Shown here piece by piece: positions 34,413 to 43,433 of a stretch of DNA of 64,000 bases. Below the pieces are notes generated by a model, which saw only the letters and a list, made by a program, of their open reading frames with translations, did no database searches and had not been told where the DNA came from. The stretch lies in assembly GCF_024734405.1 (NCBI RefSeq), contig NZ_CP059556.1, forward strand, positions 6,200,001 through 6,264,000, given 5' to 3'. The DNA is from Saccharopolyspora gregorii. GTDB lineage: Bacteria > Actinomycetota > Actinomycetes > Mycobacteriales > Pseudonocardiaceae. How positions within the stretch are numbered: the first letter of the stretch is position 1; each line of letters starts with the position of its first letter. The position numbers were made by a program, and so were the translations under genes.

Positions 34413-35171
34413 TCACTCCGCGGGGCGCGCGTGCGTCGGGTTCAGGACGCGGGACAGGAAGGTCCGGGTGCGTTCCTCCGCGGGCGCGCCGATCACCTCG
34501 GCGGGCGGTCCCTGCTCGACGACGACGCCGCCGTCCATGAACAGCACCCGGTCGGCGACCTCGCGGGCGAACTGCATCTCGTGCGTCACCACCAGCATCG
34601 TCATGCCCTCGTCGGCGAGCCCGCGCATCACGCCCAGCACGTCGCCTACGAGCTCCGGGTCCAATGCGGACGTCGGCTCGTCGAACAGCATCACGTTGGG
34701 GTTCATGGACAGGGCCCGGGCGATGGCGACCCGCTGCTGCTGGCCGCCGGAGAGCTGCGCGGGCAGCGCGTCCTCCTTCTCGGCGAGGCCCACCCGGTCC
34801 AGGTTCTCCCGCGCCACCCGGTCCGCCTCAGCCCGGCCCCGGCGCAGCACCTTGCGCTGCGCCACGGTGAGGTTCTCCAGCACGGTCAGGTGCGAGAACA
34901 GGTTGAAGCCCTGGAACACCATGCCGATGTGCCTGCGCGCGGCGTCGATGTCGGTGTCCGGGTCGGTGACCTCGACCCCGTCCACCGCGATGCGCCCGGC
35001 CGTGGGTTCCTCCAGCAGGTTCACGCAGCGCAGCAGGGTGGACTTGCCGGATCCGGACGGCCCGATCACGCACACCACCTCGCCGCGGTCCACGGTCAGG
35101 TCGATGCCGCGCAGCACCTGCAGCGGGCCGAACGCCTTGTCCAGCCCGGAAACCTCGATCATCGCGCTCAT
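34413..35171 (-). CDS. polar amino-acid ABC transporter ATPase
   Basis: A 252-residue GlnQ/HisP-type ATPase. Walker [10 protein letters not shown] (about 37-45), the Q-loop [17 protein letters not shown], signature [15 protein letters not shown], Walker [15 protein letters not shown] and H-loop [15 protein letters not shown] are all present. It powers uptake through the permease encoded 31 bases upstream. Third gene of a binding protein, permease, ATPase operon. Confidence 0.93.
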   Translation of the reverse strand: MSAMIEVSGLDKAFGPLQVLRGIDLTVDRGEVVCVIGPSGSGKSTLLRCVNLLEEPTAGRIAVDGVEVTDPDTDIDAARRHIGMVFQGFNLFSHLTVLENLTVAQRKVLRRGRAEADRVARENLDRVGLAEKEDALPAQLSGGQQQRVAIARALSMNPNVMLFDEPTSALDPELVGDVLGVMRGLADEGMTMLVVTHEMQFAREVADRVLFMDGGVVVEQGPPAEVIGAPAEERTRTFLSRVLNPTHARPAE

Positions 35172-35202
35172 CCGGCGCCCCTCACTGCCTCGTCGTGGTC
35201 CG

Positions 35203-36030
35203 TCACTTGCCGCGGGCGGTCCGGCCGCCGCCGTAGCGGCGCTCCAACCGGTTCGACAGCCGCGACAGCGGAATCGTGATGATCAGGTAGCAGAGCCCGG
35301 CGAGCAGGATCGGCGTCAGCGACTGGTACTGGGTGAGCGCGCCGCGCCCGAACTTGGACAGCTCGTACTGGTCCGCCGACAGGCCCAGCAGGTAGATCAG
35401 CGAGGAGTCCTTGGTGAGCAGGATCAGCTCGTTCGTCAACGGCGGCAGGATGATCCGGAACGCCTGCGGCATCACGACGGTCACCATGGTGCGCGCCGGG
35501 GACATGCCCAGCGAACGCGCCGCCTCCACCTGGCCCTTCGGCACCGCCTGCACCCCGGCGCGGATCGTCTCCGCCATGTACGCGGCGCCGACCAGCCCGA
35601 GGCTCAGCATCACCGTCGAGTAGATGTCGAAGACCAGCTGGAACGCGATCGGCACCCCGTAGCCGAGGGCGATGAACACCAGCAGCGCGGGCACCCCGCG
35701 GAAGAACTCGACGTAGGCGGTGGCGATCCACCGGTACGGCGCCACCGAGGACAGCCGCATCAGCGCCAGCACCACGCCGAGCGCCAGGCCGAACGCGAAG
35801 CCCAGCGCGGTGTAGACGATGGTGTTGACCAGCGCCGTGGTGATGATCCCCGGGAACTGGGCGACGGCCACGTCCACGTTGAAGAACGCGTCGGCGATCT
35901 TGCCCCAGTCGGCGAGCAGCGCGATCAGCACGATCGCGACCGCGAGGACGGCGTACTGCGCGCCGCGGACCACGCGGGCGCGCTGCCGCTTGCTCGACCG
36001 CGGCTTCGCGGTCGTGTCGGTTGCTGCCAT
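35203..36030 (-). CDS. polar amino-acid ABC transporter permease
   Basis: A 275-residue permease (HisM/GlnP family). After a basic N-terminus, about five to six helices follow. The characteristic [20 protein letters not shown] and the EAA-type loop [20 protein letters not shown] are present, and [20 protein letters not shown] is typical of His/Glu/Arg importers. Homodimer formation is usual for such single-permease systems. Confidence 0.92.
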   Translation of the reverse strand: MAATDTTAKPRSSKRQRARVVRGAQYAVLAVAIVLIALLADWGKIADAFFNVDVAVAQFPGIITTALVNTIVYTALGFAFGLALGVVLALMRLSSVAPYRWIATAYVEFFRGVPALLVFIALGYGVPIAFQLVFDIYSTVMLSLGLVGAAYMAETIRAGVQAVPKGQVEAARSLGMSPARTMVTVVMPQAFRIILPPLTNELILLTKDSSLIYLLGLSADQYELSKFGRGALTQYQSLTPILLAGLCYLIITIPLSRLSNRLERRYGGGRTARGK

Positions 36031-36155
36031 TCCTCAGACTCTCCCCGGGCGGTTTCCTCGGCGCTGGGCTGGTGGTGGCGTGCGGCGGGCCGAGTCGGCA
36101 CCGCGCAGCAGGCGGGGCCGGGGCCTGCGCGGCTCCCGGCCCCGGGCCGGGGACG

Positions 36156-36962
36156 TCACGGCTGGTCCGGGTTCTTGCCGAACCACTTCTCGTAGATCCG
36201 GTCGTACTCGCCGGATTCCCGCGCCTTGCGCAGCGAGTCGTTGACCTTCTGGACGAGCTGGGCGTTGCCGCGCTGGACGGCGACGCCGTAGACCTCGCCG
36301 GTGCTGTACTCGGCGGTGACCTTCGTGTCCGGGTTCTTCTTGGCGAAGTCGAGCATCACGCCGTTGTCGTTGATGCCCGCGTCGACCTTCCCGCTCTGCA
36401 CCGCGTTCTGCAGCAGCCCCAGGTCCTCGTACTGGACGATCTCGTAGCCGTGCTCGGCCTTGTGCTCCTCCGCGTAGTCCTCACCGGTGGTGCCGAGGTG
36501 CACGCCGAGCTTCTTGCCGCGCAGCGCGGCCATGTCCGGGTAGGGGTGCTCGGCGCTGACCAGCAGCGCCTGCTTCGCGTCGAAGTACGGGTCGGAGAAG
36601 TCCATGTTCTGCTGCCGCGCGTCGGTGATCGTGATCGCGGCGGCGGCGACGTCGCACTTGCGGGTGTTGAGGGCTTCGCCGGACTGGATGCCTTCGAAGG
36701 GCGTGTCGAAGAACTTCTGCTCCAGGCCGAGGTCGCGGGCGACGAGGTCGACGAGCTCGACGTCGAAGCCGGTGGTCTTGCCGCCCTCGTCGAACTGGAA
36801 CGGCGGGTACGGCAGCTGGGTGCAGGTGGTGAGCTTGCCGGGCTCCACGAAGCGGAGCTCCCCGTCGGCACCGGTGGGCGCGATGGACTGCGCGCAGCCC
36901 GCCGCGGTCAGCACCAGCGCGGGCAGCAGGGCCAGGGCTCTCCAGGTGGTCCGACGCGCCAC
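36156..36962 (-). CDS. polar amino-acid ABC transporter substrate-binding lipoprotein
   Basis: A 268-residue family-3 solute-binding protein. The signal peptide ends with LTAAGC, a lipobox with the acylated Cys at about residue 23. The mature part has the family pattern TTCTQLPYPPFQFDEGGKTT, GFDVELVDLVARDLG, DVAAAAITITDARQQNMDFS and FSDPYFDAKQALLV. The GTG start has AGGAG eight bases upstream. It probably binds glutamate, glutamine or another polar amino acid; specificity is not readable. Confidence 0.92.
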   Translation of the reverse strand: MARRTTWRALALLPALVLTAAGCAQSIAPTGADGELRFVEPGKLTTCTQLPYPPFQFDEGGKTTGFDVELVDLVARDLGLEQKFFDTPFEGIQSGEALNTRKCDVAAAAITITDARQQNMDFSDPYFDAKQALLVSAEHPYPDMAALRGKKLGVHLGTTGEDYAEEHKAEHGYEIVQYEDLGLLQNAVQSGKVDAGINDNGVMLDFAKKNPDTKVTAEYSTGEVYGVAVQRGNAQLVQKVNDSLRKARESGEYDRIYEKWFGKNPDQP

Positions 36963-37422
36963 GATGTCACTCCTAGTAGGTGAGTACGCGAGTGCTGAGA
37001 TGGTGCCACCCGAACGGGGTCGAGTCTCGGCTCTCGATGTTGCGAAGCTGTCAAATTTTTCCGCGCCGGCCACCGGACCCCGCGAGGTCCGCACCACCGA
37101 GCCGTCCGACCTCGCGAGCACCATCCCTGACGGGCGGTTCTTGCCGGTCGAGCCGAGCCGAGGCTCAGTTTCATGTGCTGGACGCCCCTGGTCAACAGGG
37201 AATTCACCATCGAATCCTTCCCGGGATGTGAGAGAAATCTTGTTGCCCCGGCAAGCGTGGACCGTTCGCCGGAGATCGTTGCGCCGGTCGCCACCCATCA
37301 CGGACGGTGTTCGCCACCGCCATCGGTGGGACGTCGGCAGCGGTTGCCGGACTACCCCACGTTCGGCCCCTCCCGCCGTTCGCCGAGCTTCGGCACACTC
37401 CGCCGCCGAGGAGGCGATGCCG
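36963..37422. other. divergent promoter region, no gene
   Basis: About 460 bases between the amino-acid importer and the secreted phosphatase-fold gene. A minus-strand TTGACA at 37054-37049 is a good -35 candidate for the importer, but no clear -10 box sits at the right distance. A less GC-rich patch at 37150-37260 shows no coding character. Confidence 0.4.
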
Positions 37423-38298
37423 ATGACCGACGACCGGACGCCCTGCCCCCGATCCACCACCCCGCCGGCCGCGCGGCGACTCGCGGTGGCGGGCGCGCTG
37501 CTGGCCTGCGCCGGGTTCGCGCTGTTCGCGCTCACCGGGTCCACCGCCGCGGCCCGGCCAGGGCCGGAACGACCCGCACCGGAACGACCCGCACCGGAAC
37601 GACCCGCACCGGAACGAGCCGCGCCCGGCGGCGCACCGCTGGACGTGCTCCAGCTCAACCTCTGCCACCGCGACGCCGACGGCTGCGCGGGGGACGACGA
37701 CACCGCGGTGCGCTCCGGGATCGCCGCGATCCGGCAGCGCGGACCGGACGTGGTCACGCTCAACGAGGTGTGCGCGCACGACATCACCACGATGTCCCGC
37801 GACACCGGCTACCGCGCCGAGTTCGCCCCCGAGCTGACCGGGGACGCACCGGTGCGCTGCGCCGACGGCCGCGGCGACCACGGGGTCGCCGTGCTGACCC
37901 ACCGCGACCTGGGTGCGTCCGACGGCGCGGTCGTGGAGCGCGGCTTCGCGGCGCAGGACGCCGGCCCGACCCGGCGGGTGCTGCTGTGCGTCCCGTTCCC
38001 CGCGCTGTCCGCCTGCACCGCGCAGCTGTCCCCCGCGGATCCGGCGGTCGCCCGGCGGCAGTGCGCCGAGCTGGTGGGTGCCGCGACGGGCACCGGCCGA
38101 CTGGCCGTGGTCGGCGGCGACCTCAACCTGACCGCGGAGGCGGACGTGCGCGGCTGCCTGCCCGCGAACTGGTCGCACGCCGGGGACGGCGCGGTGCAGC
38201 ACGTGCTCGCCGACACCGGGTTCACGTTCGTGCGCAGCGAGAACCTGCCGGTGGACGGGTCCTCGCACCCGGGGCTGCTGGCCGAGCTGACCGGCTGA
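37423..38298 (+). CDS. exported endonuclease/exonuclease/phosphatase-fold protein
   Basis: A 291-residue EEP-superfamily protein. An N-terminal hydrophobic segment (LAVAGALLACAGFALFALTG) is a signal peptide or anchor. A Pro/Glu/Arg linker of four PERPA units (about residues 48-67) leads to the catalytic domain, with LQLNLCHRD, VVTLNEVC (metal-binding Glu), DHGVAVLTH, VVGGDLNLT (Asp/Asn) and SSHPGLLAEL (late His). Members cut nucleic acids or phosphoesters; substrate unknown. ATG at 37423 is nine bases after GAGGAG; ATG two codons earlier is an alternative. Several Cys residues suggest disulfides outside the cell. Confidence 0.8.
   Translation: MTDDRTPCPRSTTPPAARRLAVAGALLACAGFALFALTGSTAAARPGPERPAPERPAPERPAPERAAPGGAPLDVLQLNLCHRDADGCAGDDDTAVRSGIAAIRQRGPDVVTLNEVCAHDITTMSRDTGYRAEFAPELTGDAPVRCADGRGDHGVAVLTHRDLGASDGAVVERGFAAQDAGPTRRVLLCVPFPALSACTAQLSPADPAVARRQCAELVGAATGTGRLAVVGGDLNLTAEADVRGCLPANWSHAGDGAVQHVLADTGFTFVRSENLPVDGSSHPGLLAELTG
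37564..37623 (+). repeat. in-frame 15-bp tandem repeat
   Basis: Three exact copies of CCGGAACGACCCGCA and a fourth with two changes encode Pro-Glu-Arg-Pro-Ala repeats in the linker of the EEP-fold protein. Exact repeats at DNA level imply recent slippage expansion. Confidence 0.9.
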
Positions 38299-38303
38299 GC
38301 GGG

Positions 38304-38342
38304 GATCTCCGGGATCCCCCTGAGGCGGGCGTCCCGGAGATC
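38304..38342 (+). terminator. terminator of the EEP-fold gene
   Basis: A perfect 11-bp inverted repeat, GATCTCCGGGA at 38304-38314 with 38332-38342, just after the stop. Confidence 0.65.
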
Positions 38343-38389
38343 GGGCACCCTGGGGTGAAGATCGCGAACTTTCCAGGAGGAATCAGTCG

Positions 38390-38569
38390 ATGAACCTGTC
38401 CCGTCCCCAGCACGACAAGTGGATCGCCGGCGTGTGCGCCGGTCTCGCCGAACGCTTCGGCCTCGGCAAGGGACTGGTGCGCTTCCTGTTCATCCTGTCC
38501 TGCCTGCTGCCCGGCACGCAGGTCATCGTCTACATCGTCCTGTGGATCCTGATGCCGAAGAGCAGCTGA
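38390..38569 (+). CDS. PspC-domain small membrane protein
   Basis: A 59-residue protein consisting of one PspC domain. KWIAGVCAGLAERFGLGKGL is the conserved amphipathic start, and LVRFLFILSCLLPG with VIVYIVLWILMP forms the membrane part. In other bacteria PspC senses or anchors the phage-shock membrane stress response; stand-alone single-domain versions are common in actinobacteria. AGGAGGAATCAGTCG precedes the ATG. Flanked by terminators on both sides, so monocistronic. Confidence 0.85.
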   Translation: MNLSRPQHDKWIAGVCAGLAERFGLGKGLVRFLFILSCLLPGTQVIVYIVLWILMPKSS

Positions 38570-38576
38570 CCCGGGG

Positions 38577-38605
38577 GCCCGCCCGCGCCACCGGGCCGGG
38601 CGGGC
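38577..38605. terminator. bidirectional terminator
   Basis: GCCCGCCCG at 38577-38585 pairs with CGGGCGGGC at 38597-38605, between the convergent PspC and M20 peptidase genes. Confidence 0.65.
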
Positions 38606-38614
38606 GCACCAGGA

Positions 38615-40042
38615 TCAGCGGCGGGCGTGCGCGTCCAGCGCGTACGCGATCGCCGTGGTGATCTTCGCGGCGAACTCCAGGTGCAGCGACTCGTCCGGCA
38701 CGTGCGCGTTGCTGCCCGGCCCGAGCGCCCCCGTGACCACGAACTGCGCGTCCGGGTAGGCGCCCTGCAGCAGCCCCATCAGCGGGATCGAGCCGCCCAG
38801 GCCCATCGTCGCCCACGGCGCGCCGAACACGTCCTCGCTCACCGCGTCCAACGCGGTCTCCAGCCACGGCTCGGTGTCCGGCGCGTTCCAGCCCGCCGCG
38901 CCGTCCGACAGCGGGAACGTCACCTCCGCGCCGTAGGGCACGTCCGTCGACAGCGCCGCGCGCAACGCGGCCAGCGCCACCTCCGGGTCGGTCGTCGGCG
39001 GGGTGCGCACGCTCAGCGCCAGCGTCGTCTGCGGCCGCAGCACGTTGCCCGCGTCCGGCAGCGAGGGCAGGCCCTCCGCGCCGATCACCGAGACGGTGGG
39101 GCGCCAGGTGTTGTTCAGCGCCAGCTCCACCTCGTCCTCGGAGACCCAGCGCATGCCCTCCCGCGCAGGCACCGAATCGCGGATCAGGCCGGGCGCCGCC
39201 TCCACCGCGGCCCGCGCCTGCGCCACCCGGTTCGCCGGGATCTCCGCGTTCAGCTCCGGCAGCAGCACCTCGCCGGTCGCCGAGTCCTCGATCCGGTCCA
39301 GCAGGGCGCGCAGCACGCGGAACGAGCTCGGCACGATGCCGCTGGCCGTGCCCGAGTGCTGACCGCCGTCGAGCACCCGCACCTGCACGCCCACCCGCAC
39401 GTCCCCGCGCAGCGAGGTCGTCAGCCACATCCGCTCGTAGTCGGCCGCGCCCGAGTCCAGGCACACCACCAGCGACACGGCGCCGAGCCGGTCCACGAGG
39501 TGCTCCAGGTAGGCGGCCATGTCGGGGCTGCCGGACTCCTCACCGGTCTCCAGCAGCAGCACGCAGCGCGCGTGCGCGCCGCCGTGCGCGCGGATCGCCT
39601 CGATGGCGGTGATCGCGGCGTACGGGGCGTAGCCGTCGTCGACGCTGCCGCGCCCGTAGAGCCTGCCGTCGCGCACCACCGGCGTCCACGGGTCCAGGCC
39701 CTCCGACCAGCCGCCGACCGGCGGCTGCTTGTCCAGGTGGCCGTAGAGCAGCACGGTGTCCTGCGAACCCGACTCCGGCACCGGCTCGGTCGCCGGGACG
39801 TCGACCAGCAGCAGCGGGGTGCGCTCCGGCAGCCGCACCACGTCCAGCCGCACGCCGGGGATCTCCCGGGCGGTGATCCACTCCCGCACGTGCGCGATGG
39901 CCGCGTCCAGCTGACCGGCCGACTCCCACTCCGCGTCGTAGGCCGGCGAGACCGCCGGGATCCGGACGAGTTCGGAGAGGCTCGGCAGGACGGAGTCCTG
40001 CCACGCCTGTTCAACGGCGGTGCGCACGGCGGAACGATCCAT
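38615..40042 (-). CDS. M20-family metallopeptidase (dipeptidase-like)
   Basis: A 475-residue M20/M25/M40 zinc peptidase. The metal ligands lie in VLLYGHLDKQP (His), LYGRGSVDDGYAPY (bridging Asp), LLLETGEESGSPD (catalytic Glu and Glu ligand) and a late His in PGSNAHVPDESL. A dimerisation domain is inserted between about 200 and 330, including GGQHSGTASG. Such enzymes hydrolyse dipeptides such as carnosine-type or Xaa-Gly; they are cytosolic. The gene is full length and starts at ATG. Confidence 0.9.
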   Translation of the reverse strand: MDRSAVRTAVEQAWQDSVLPSLSELVRIPAVSPAYDAEWESAGQLDAAIAHVREWITAREIPGVRLDVVRLPERTPLLLVDVPATEPVPESGSQDTVLLYGHLDKQPPVGGWSEGLDPWTPVVRDGRLYGRGSVDDGYAPYAAITAIEAIRAHGGAHARCVLLLETGEESGSPDMAAYLEHLVDRLGAVSLVVCLDSGAADYERMWLTTSLRGDVRVGVQVRVLDGGQHSGTASGIVPSSFRVLRALLDRIEDSATGEVLLPELNAEIPANRVAQARAAVEAAPGLIRDSVPAREGMRWVSEDEVELALNNTWRPTVSVIGAEGLPSLPDAGNVLRPQTTLALSVRTPPTTDPEVALAALRAALSTDVPYGAEVTFPLSDGAAGWNAPDTEPWLETALDAVSEDVFGAPWATMGLGGSIPLMGLLQGAYPDAQFVVTGALGPGSNAHVPDESLHLEFAAKITTAIAYALDAHARR

Positions 40043-40097
40043 GCCGCCGATCGTATGCCCGGGCGGGAGCGGCCGGTCCGCGCCGGGGGCCCGGCGG

Positions 40098-40775
40098 TCA
40101 GACTCCGCCCGCGCCCGCCCCGGCGGCCGCGGCGCCCGCGGTCACCGCGCGCACCGCCGCCACCGCGGCCAGCGGGCGCCGCGCCGCCGCCCCGGCCCCG
40201 TCGCCGCGCGCCACCGCCGCCAGCACCGCCAGCTCGGCGGGGCCGCAGCCCAGCGCCGCGCCGATGCCCGCGGCGTGCACCAGCCCGCACCGCACGGCCC
40301 GCCGCCCGTCCGCCCGCAGCTCCCCGCGCGCCACCGCGCGCACCTGCTCGACCAGCTCCCGCCGCGCCGGGCCGACCGGGAAGTGCAGGTCGTCCGGGAT
40401 GAACCCGAGCAGCTTGCGCGGCTCCCGCAGCAGCATCCCGCGGCGTTCCAGCAGCGCGCGGTGCTCCCGGAACCGGCCGATGCGGCGCGGCAGCAGATCG
40501 GTCAGCTCCACCGGCCTGCCGCGCGGGCCGGACTTCTTCACCAGCCGCCCCAGCAGCTCGTCCGCCCAGTCCAGCCCGGTGCCGCACGGGTCGAGCACGG
40601 CCAGCTTCGTGCCGGTCAGCTCCACCTTCCCGCGCAGCGCGAGCTCGCCCAGCTCGGCGCACCAGGTGAGCAGGTCCGCGGGCTCCGCGCGGTGCCCGCC
40701 GTCCGGTCGGTGCAGCAGCAGCACGAGCTCGTCCGGCAGCGTCACCGACGGTGACGGGTCCGGGTCCACGTTCAT
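40098..40775 (-). CDS. GPP34 (GOLPH3-like) family protein
   Basis: A 225-residue protein. LPDELVLLLHRPDGGH and LGELALRGKVELTGTKLAVL match the N-terminal part of bacterial GPP34 proteins, homologues of eukaryotic GOLPH3, which binds phosphatidylinositol-4-phosphate. The mostly helical C-terminus ends in an Ala/Gly-rich tail (AAVAAVRAVTAGAAAAGAGA). Bacterial members are frequent in actinobacteria, with no defined role. The ATG at 40775 is chosen because the upstream extension has two Cys and low-GC codons unlike the rest. Confidence 0.78.
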   Translation of the reverse strand: MNVDPDPSPSVTLPDELVLLLHRPDGGHRAEPADLLTWCAELGELALRGKVELTGTKLAVLDPCGTGLDWADELLGRLVKKSGPRGRPVELTDLLPRRIGRFREHRALLERRGMLLREPRKLLGFIPDDLHFPVGPARRELVEQVRAVARGELRADGRRAVRCGLVHAAGIGAALGCGPAELAVLAAVARGDGAGAAARRPLAAVAAVRAVTAGAAAAGAGAGGV

Positions 40776-40843
40776 GCGGCCCAGTGTGCCGTCCGCCCGG
40801 CCGAGGTTTGGCGTGTTCTCGAAACAGCAGATCACCGGTACTC

Positions 40844-40861
40844 CGCAGTATCGGTACTGCG
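40844..40861. promoter_or_regulatory. candidate operator upstream of bkdA, site 1
   Basis: CGCAGTA-TCGG-TACTGCG is a perfect 7-bp inverted repeat with a four-base spacer in the 380-base region between the GPP34 and bkdA genes. It is overlapped by a direct repeat of GGTACT (40838 and 40853). Confidence 0.4.
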
Positions 40862-40932
40862 ACCTTCCCGACAGCGTTAGTCGGAACCCCATTGCTTGGA
40901 TGACCTGCGATTTTCGCACCGATCAGCGGAAG

Positions 40933-40946
40933 CTACGGTTCCGTAG
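40933..40946. promoter_or_regulatory. candidate operator upstream of bkdA, site 2
   Basis: CTACGG-TT-CCGTAG is a perfect inverted repeat. Immediately downstream GGGAACGATCTC (from 40946) pairs imperfectly with GAGATCGTCCC near 40974-40984. The 40776-41155 region holds no gene and is probably the bkd promoter with its regulator sites. Confidence 0.35.
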
Positions 40947-41155
40947 GGAACGATCTCCGCGACCTCGCGAGCTGAGATCGTCCCTGTGGCAGGGCTCACT
41001 GAATCGGCGGTACGCGTGCCAGGATGGCCAGGAGCGATCCAACCCACCCCGCCCGACCACCCGCACGGCCCCGACCCGGGCCTGCGGAGCGCGAGCGGGG
41101 TACCCGGACCACGTCGCCACAAGCGACCGGCCCGGCGCGACACGAGGAGATCCGC

Positions 41156-42388
41156 ATGTCCCCGGAACACTGGACGCGACCAGCCCATCCAGCGAACGAG
41201 ACCGACGACGTCCGCACCGAGCCCCCTGCCGCTACCGCAGCGAAACCCACACGGGAGCAGGTGATCGCCGGTTTGCGCGCGACGAGCGAGGGCGGAGCTG
41301 ATCTCGTACAGCTCCTCACCCCGGAAGGCCAGCGGGTATCGCACCCGGACTTCGACATCGACTTCACCGCGGAGCAGCTCCGCGACCTGTACCGGGACAT
41401 GGTGCTGGTCCGGCGCTTCGACCGGGAGGGCAACGCCCTGCAGCGCCAGGGCCAGCTGGGCATCTGGGTGCCGCTGCTCGGCCAGGAAGCCGCGCAGGTC
41501 GGCGCGGGCCGCGCGATGCGCCCCCGCGACATGGCCTTCCCCAGCTACCGCGAGCACGGCGTCGCCTGGTGCCGCGGGCTGGACCCGACCGAGCTGCTCG
41601 GCATCTTCCGCGGCACCGACCACGGCAGCTGGGACCCGCTGAGCACCGGGTTCCACCTCTACACGATCGTCATCGGCAACCAGGCGCTCAACGCGACCGG
41701 GTACGCGATGGGGCAGAAGTTCGACGGCAAGGTCGGCGACGACGACGGCGAAGCGACCATGGTGTTCTTCGGCGACGGCGCCACCAGCCAGGGCGACGTG
41801 CACGAGGCGATGGTGTGGGGCTCGGTGTACGACGCGCCGCTCGTGCTGTTCTGCCAGAACAACCAGTGGGCGATCTCCGAGCCGCTGGAGCGGCAGACGC
41901 GGGTTCCGCTGTACCGGCGCGCCGAGGGCTACGGCTTCCCCGGCATCCGCGTCGACGGCAATGACGTGCTCGCCAGCCTCGCCGTGTCCCAGTGGGCGCT
42001 GGACGAGTGCAGGCACGGCAACGGGCCGGTGCTGATCGAGGCGTTCACCTACCGGATGGACGCGCACACCACCACCGACGACCCGACCCGCTACCGGCTC
42101 ACCGACGAGCTGGAGGCGTGGAAGCTGAAGGACCCGATCGAACGGCTCCGGGTGCACCTGGTGCGCGAGCACGACGCCGGGCAGGACTTCTTCGACGACG
42201 TGCAGGCCGAGTCCGACGCGCTCGCCGCCCGGTTCCGCGACTTCTGCTTCGCCATGCCCGAACCCGACCCGTCCCGGATCTTCTCCGAGGTCTACGCCGA
42301 GGAAAGCCCGGTCGTGGCCGCGCAGCGCGACGAGCAGCTGCGCTACCTCGACGGGTTCGCCGAGCCCGCGCAGGGAGGTGCCCACTGA
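41156..42388 (+). CDS. bkdA: branched-chain/2-oxoacid dehydrogenase E1 alpha subunit
   Basis: A 410-residue thiamine-diphosphate E1 alpha. It decarboxylates branched-chain 2-oxo acids (or pyruvate) with the beta subunit. The ThDP motif starts at [16 protein letters not shown] (about residue 204) and ends at [24 protein letters not shown] and the phosphorylation-loop-like [16 protein letters not shown] are family hallmarks. A disordered N-terminal 45 residues precede the domain. ATG at 41156 follows GAGGAGATCCGC. First gene of bkdABC. The branched-chain assignment rests mainly on the lipoyl motif of the E2. Confidence 0.9.
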   Translation: MSPEHWTRPAHPANETDDVRTEPPAATAAKPTREQVIAGLRATSEGGADLVQLLTPEGQRVSHPDFDIDFTAEQLRDLYRDMVLVRRFDREGNALQRQGQLGIWVPLLGQEAAQVGAGRAMRPRDMAFPSYREHGVAWCRGLDPTELLGIFRGTDHGSWDPLSTGFHLYTIVIGNQALNATGYAMGQKFDGKVGDDDGEATMVFFGDGATSQGDVHEAMVWGSVYDAPLVLFCQNNQWAISEPLERQTRVPLYRRAEGYGFPGIRVDGNDVLASLAVSQWALDECRHGNGPVLIEAFTYRMDAHTTTDDPTRYRLTDELEAWKLKDPIERLRVHLVREHDAGQDFFDDVQAESDALAARFRDFCFAMPEPDPSRIFSEVYAEESPVVAAQRDEQLRYLDGFAEPAQGGAH

Positions 42389-43422
42389 TGGCCGCACCCG
42401 CGATGGAACGGACCGACGTCGGCGACGGCAGCACGGGCCGGTCGGCCGTGCAGACCGTGACAATGGCGAAGAGCCTCAACCTGGCGATGCGCTCGGCGCT
42501 GGAATCGGACCCGAAGGTCCTGGTCATGGGGGAGGACGTCGGCAAGCTCGGCGGCGTCTTCCGCGTCACCGACGGGCTGCAGAAGGATTTCGGCGAGCAC
42601 CGCGTGCTGGGCACGCCGCTGGCCGAGTCGGGGATCATCGGCACCGCCGTGGGGCTCGCGATCCGCGGCTACCGGCCGGTGTGCGAGATCCAGTTCGACG
42701 GGTTCATCTTCCCCGGCTACGACCAGATCGTCTCGCAGCTGGCGAAGCTGCACTTCCGCAGCCAGGGCAAGGTCACGATGTCGGTGGTGGTGCGGGTGCC
42801 GTTCGGTGGCGGCATCGGTGCGGTCGAGCACCACTCCGAATCGCCGGAATCGCTGTTCGCGCACGTGGCCGGTGTGAAGGTGGTGGCCTGCTCGAACCCG
42901 GCGGACGCGTACTGGATGCTGCGGCAGGCCATCGCCTGCGACGACCCGGTGCTGTTCTTCGAGCCGAAGCGGCGCTACTACGAGAAGGCCGAGCTGGACA
43001 CCGAGGCGCAGCCGCCGCCGCTGTTCACCTCCCGCGTGCTGCGGCGGGGTTCGGCGGCGACGATCGCGACCTACGGGCCCACGGTGCACACCTGCCTGGC
43101 CGCGGCGAGCGCCGCCGCCGAGGAGGGCACCGAGCTGGAGGTCGTCGACCTGCGCAGCCTGTCCCCGCTGGACCTGGAGCCGGTGTTCGAGTCGGTGCGC
43201 CGCACCGGCCGGCTGGTGCTGGCCAGCGAGGCCCCGGCGGAGTCCTCGGTCACCTCGGAGATCGCCGCGCGGGTGCAGCAGGAGTGCTTCTACTCGCTGG
43301 AGGCACCGGTGCTGCGGGTGACGGGCTTCGACGTGCCCTACCCGCCGACGAAGCTGGAGAAGCACTACCTGCCGGACCTCGACCGGGTGCTCGACGCCGT
43401 CGACCGCTCGCTGGCCTTCTGA
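42388..43422 (+). CDS. bkdB: branched-chain/2-oxoacid dehydrogenase E1 beta subunit
   Basis: A 344-residue E1 beta. [39 protein letters not shown] and [15 protein letters not shown] are the standard motifs; the C-terminal transketolase domain includes [15 protein letters not shown]. It completes the ThDP site of the alpha2-beta2 E1. Its ATG shares one base with the bkdA stop (TGATG), and GGGAGG lies upstream, so the subunits are translated in a coupled way. Confidence 0.92.
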   Translation: MAAPAMERTDVGDGSTGRSAVQTVTMAKSLNLAMRSALESDPKVLVMGEDVGKLGGVFRVTDGLQKDFGEHRVLGTPLAESGIIGTAVGLAIRGYRPVCEIQFDGFIFPGYDQIVSQLAKLHFRSQGKVTMSVVVRVPFGGGIGAVEHHSESPESLFAHVAGVKVVACSNPADAYWMLRQAIACDDPVLFFEPKRRYYEKAELDTEAQPPPLFTSRVLRRGSAATIATYGPTVHTCLAAASAAAEEGTELEVVDLRSLSPLDLEPVFESVRRTGRLVLASEAPAESSVTSEIAARVQQECFYSLEAPVLRVTGFDVPYPPTKLEKHYLPDLDRVLDAVDRSLAF

Positions 43423-43433
43423 GGGAGTCTGGG

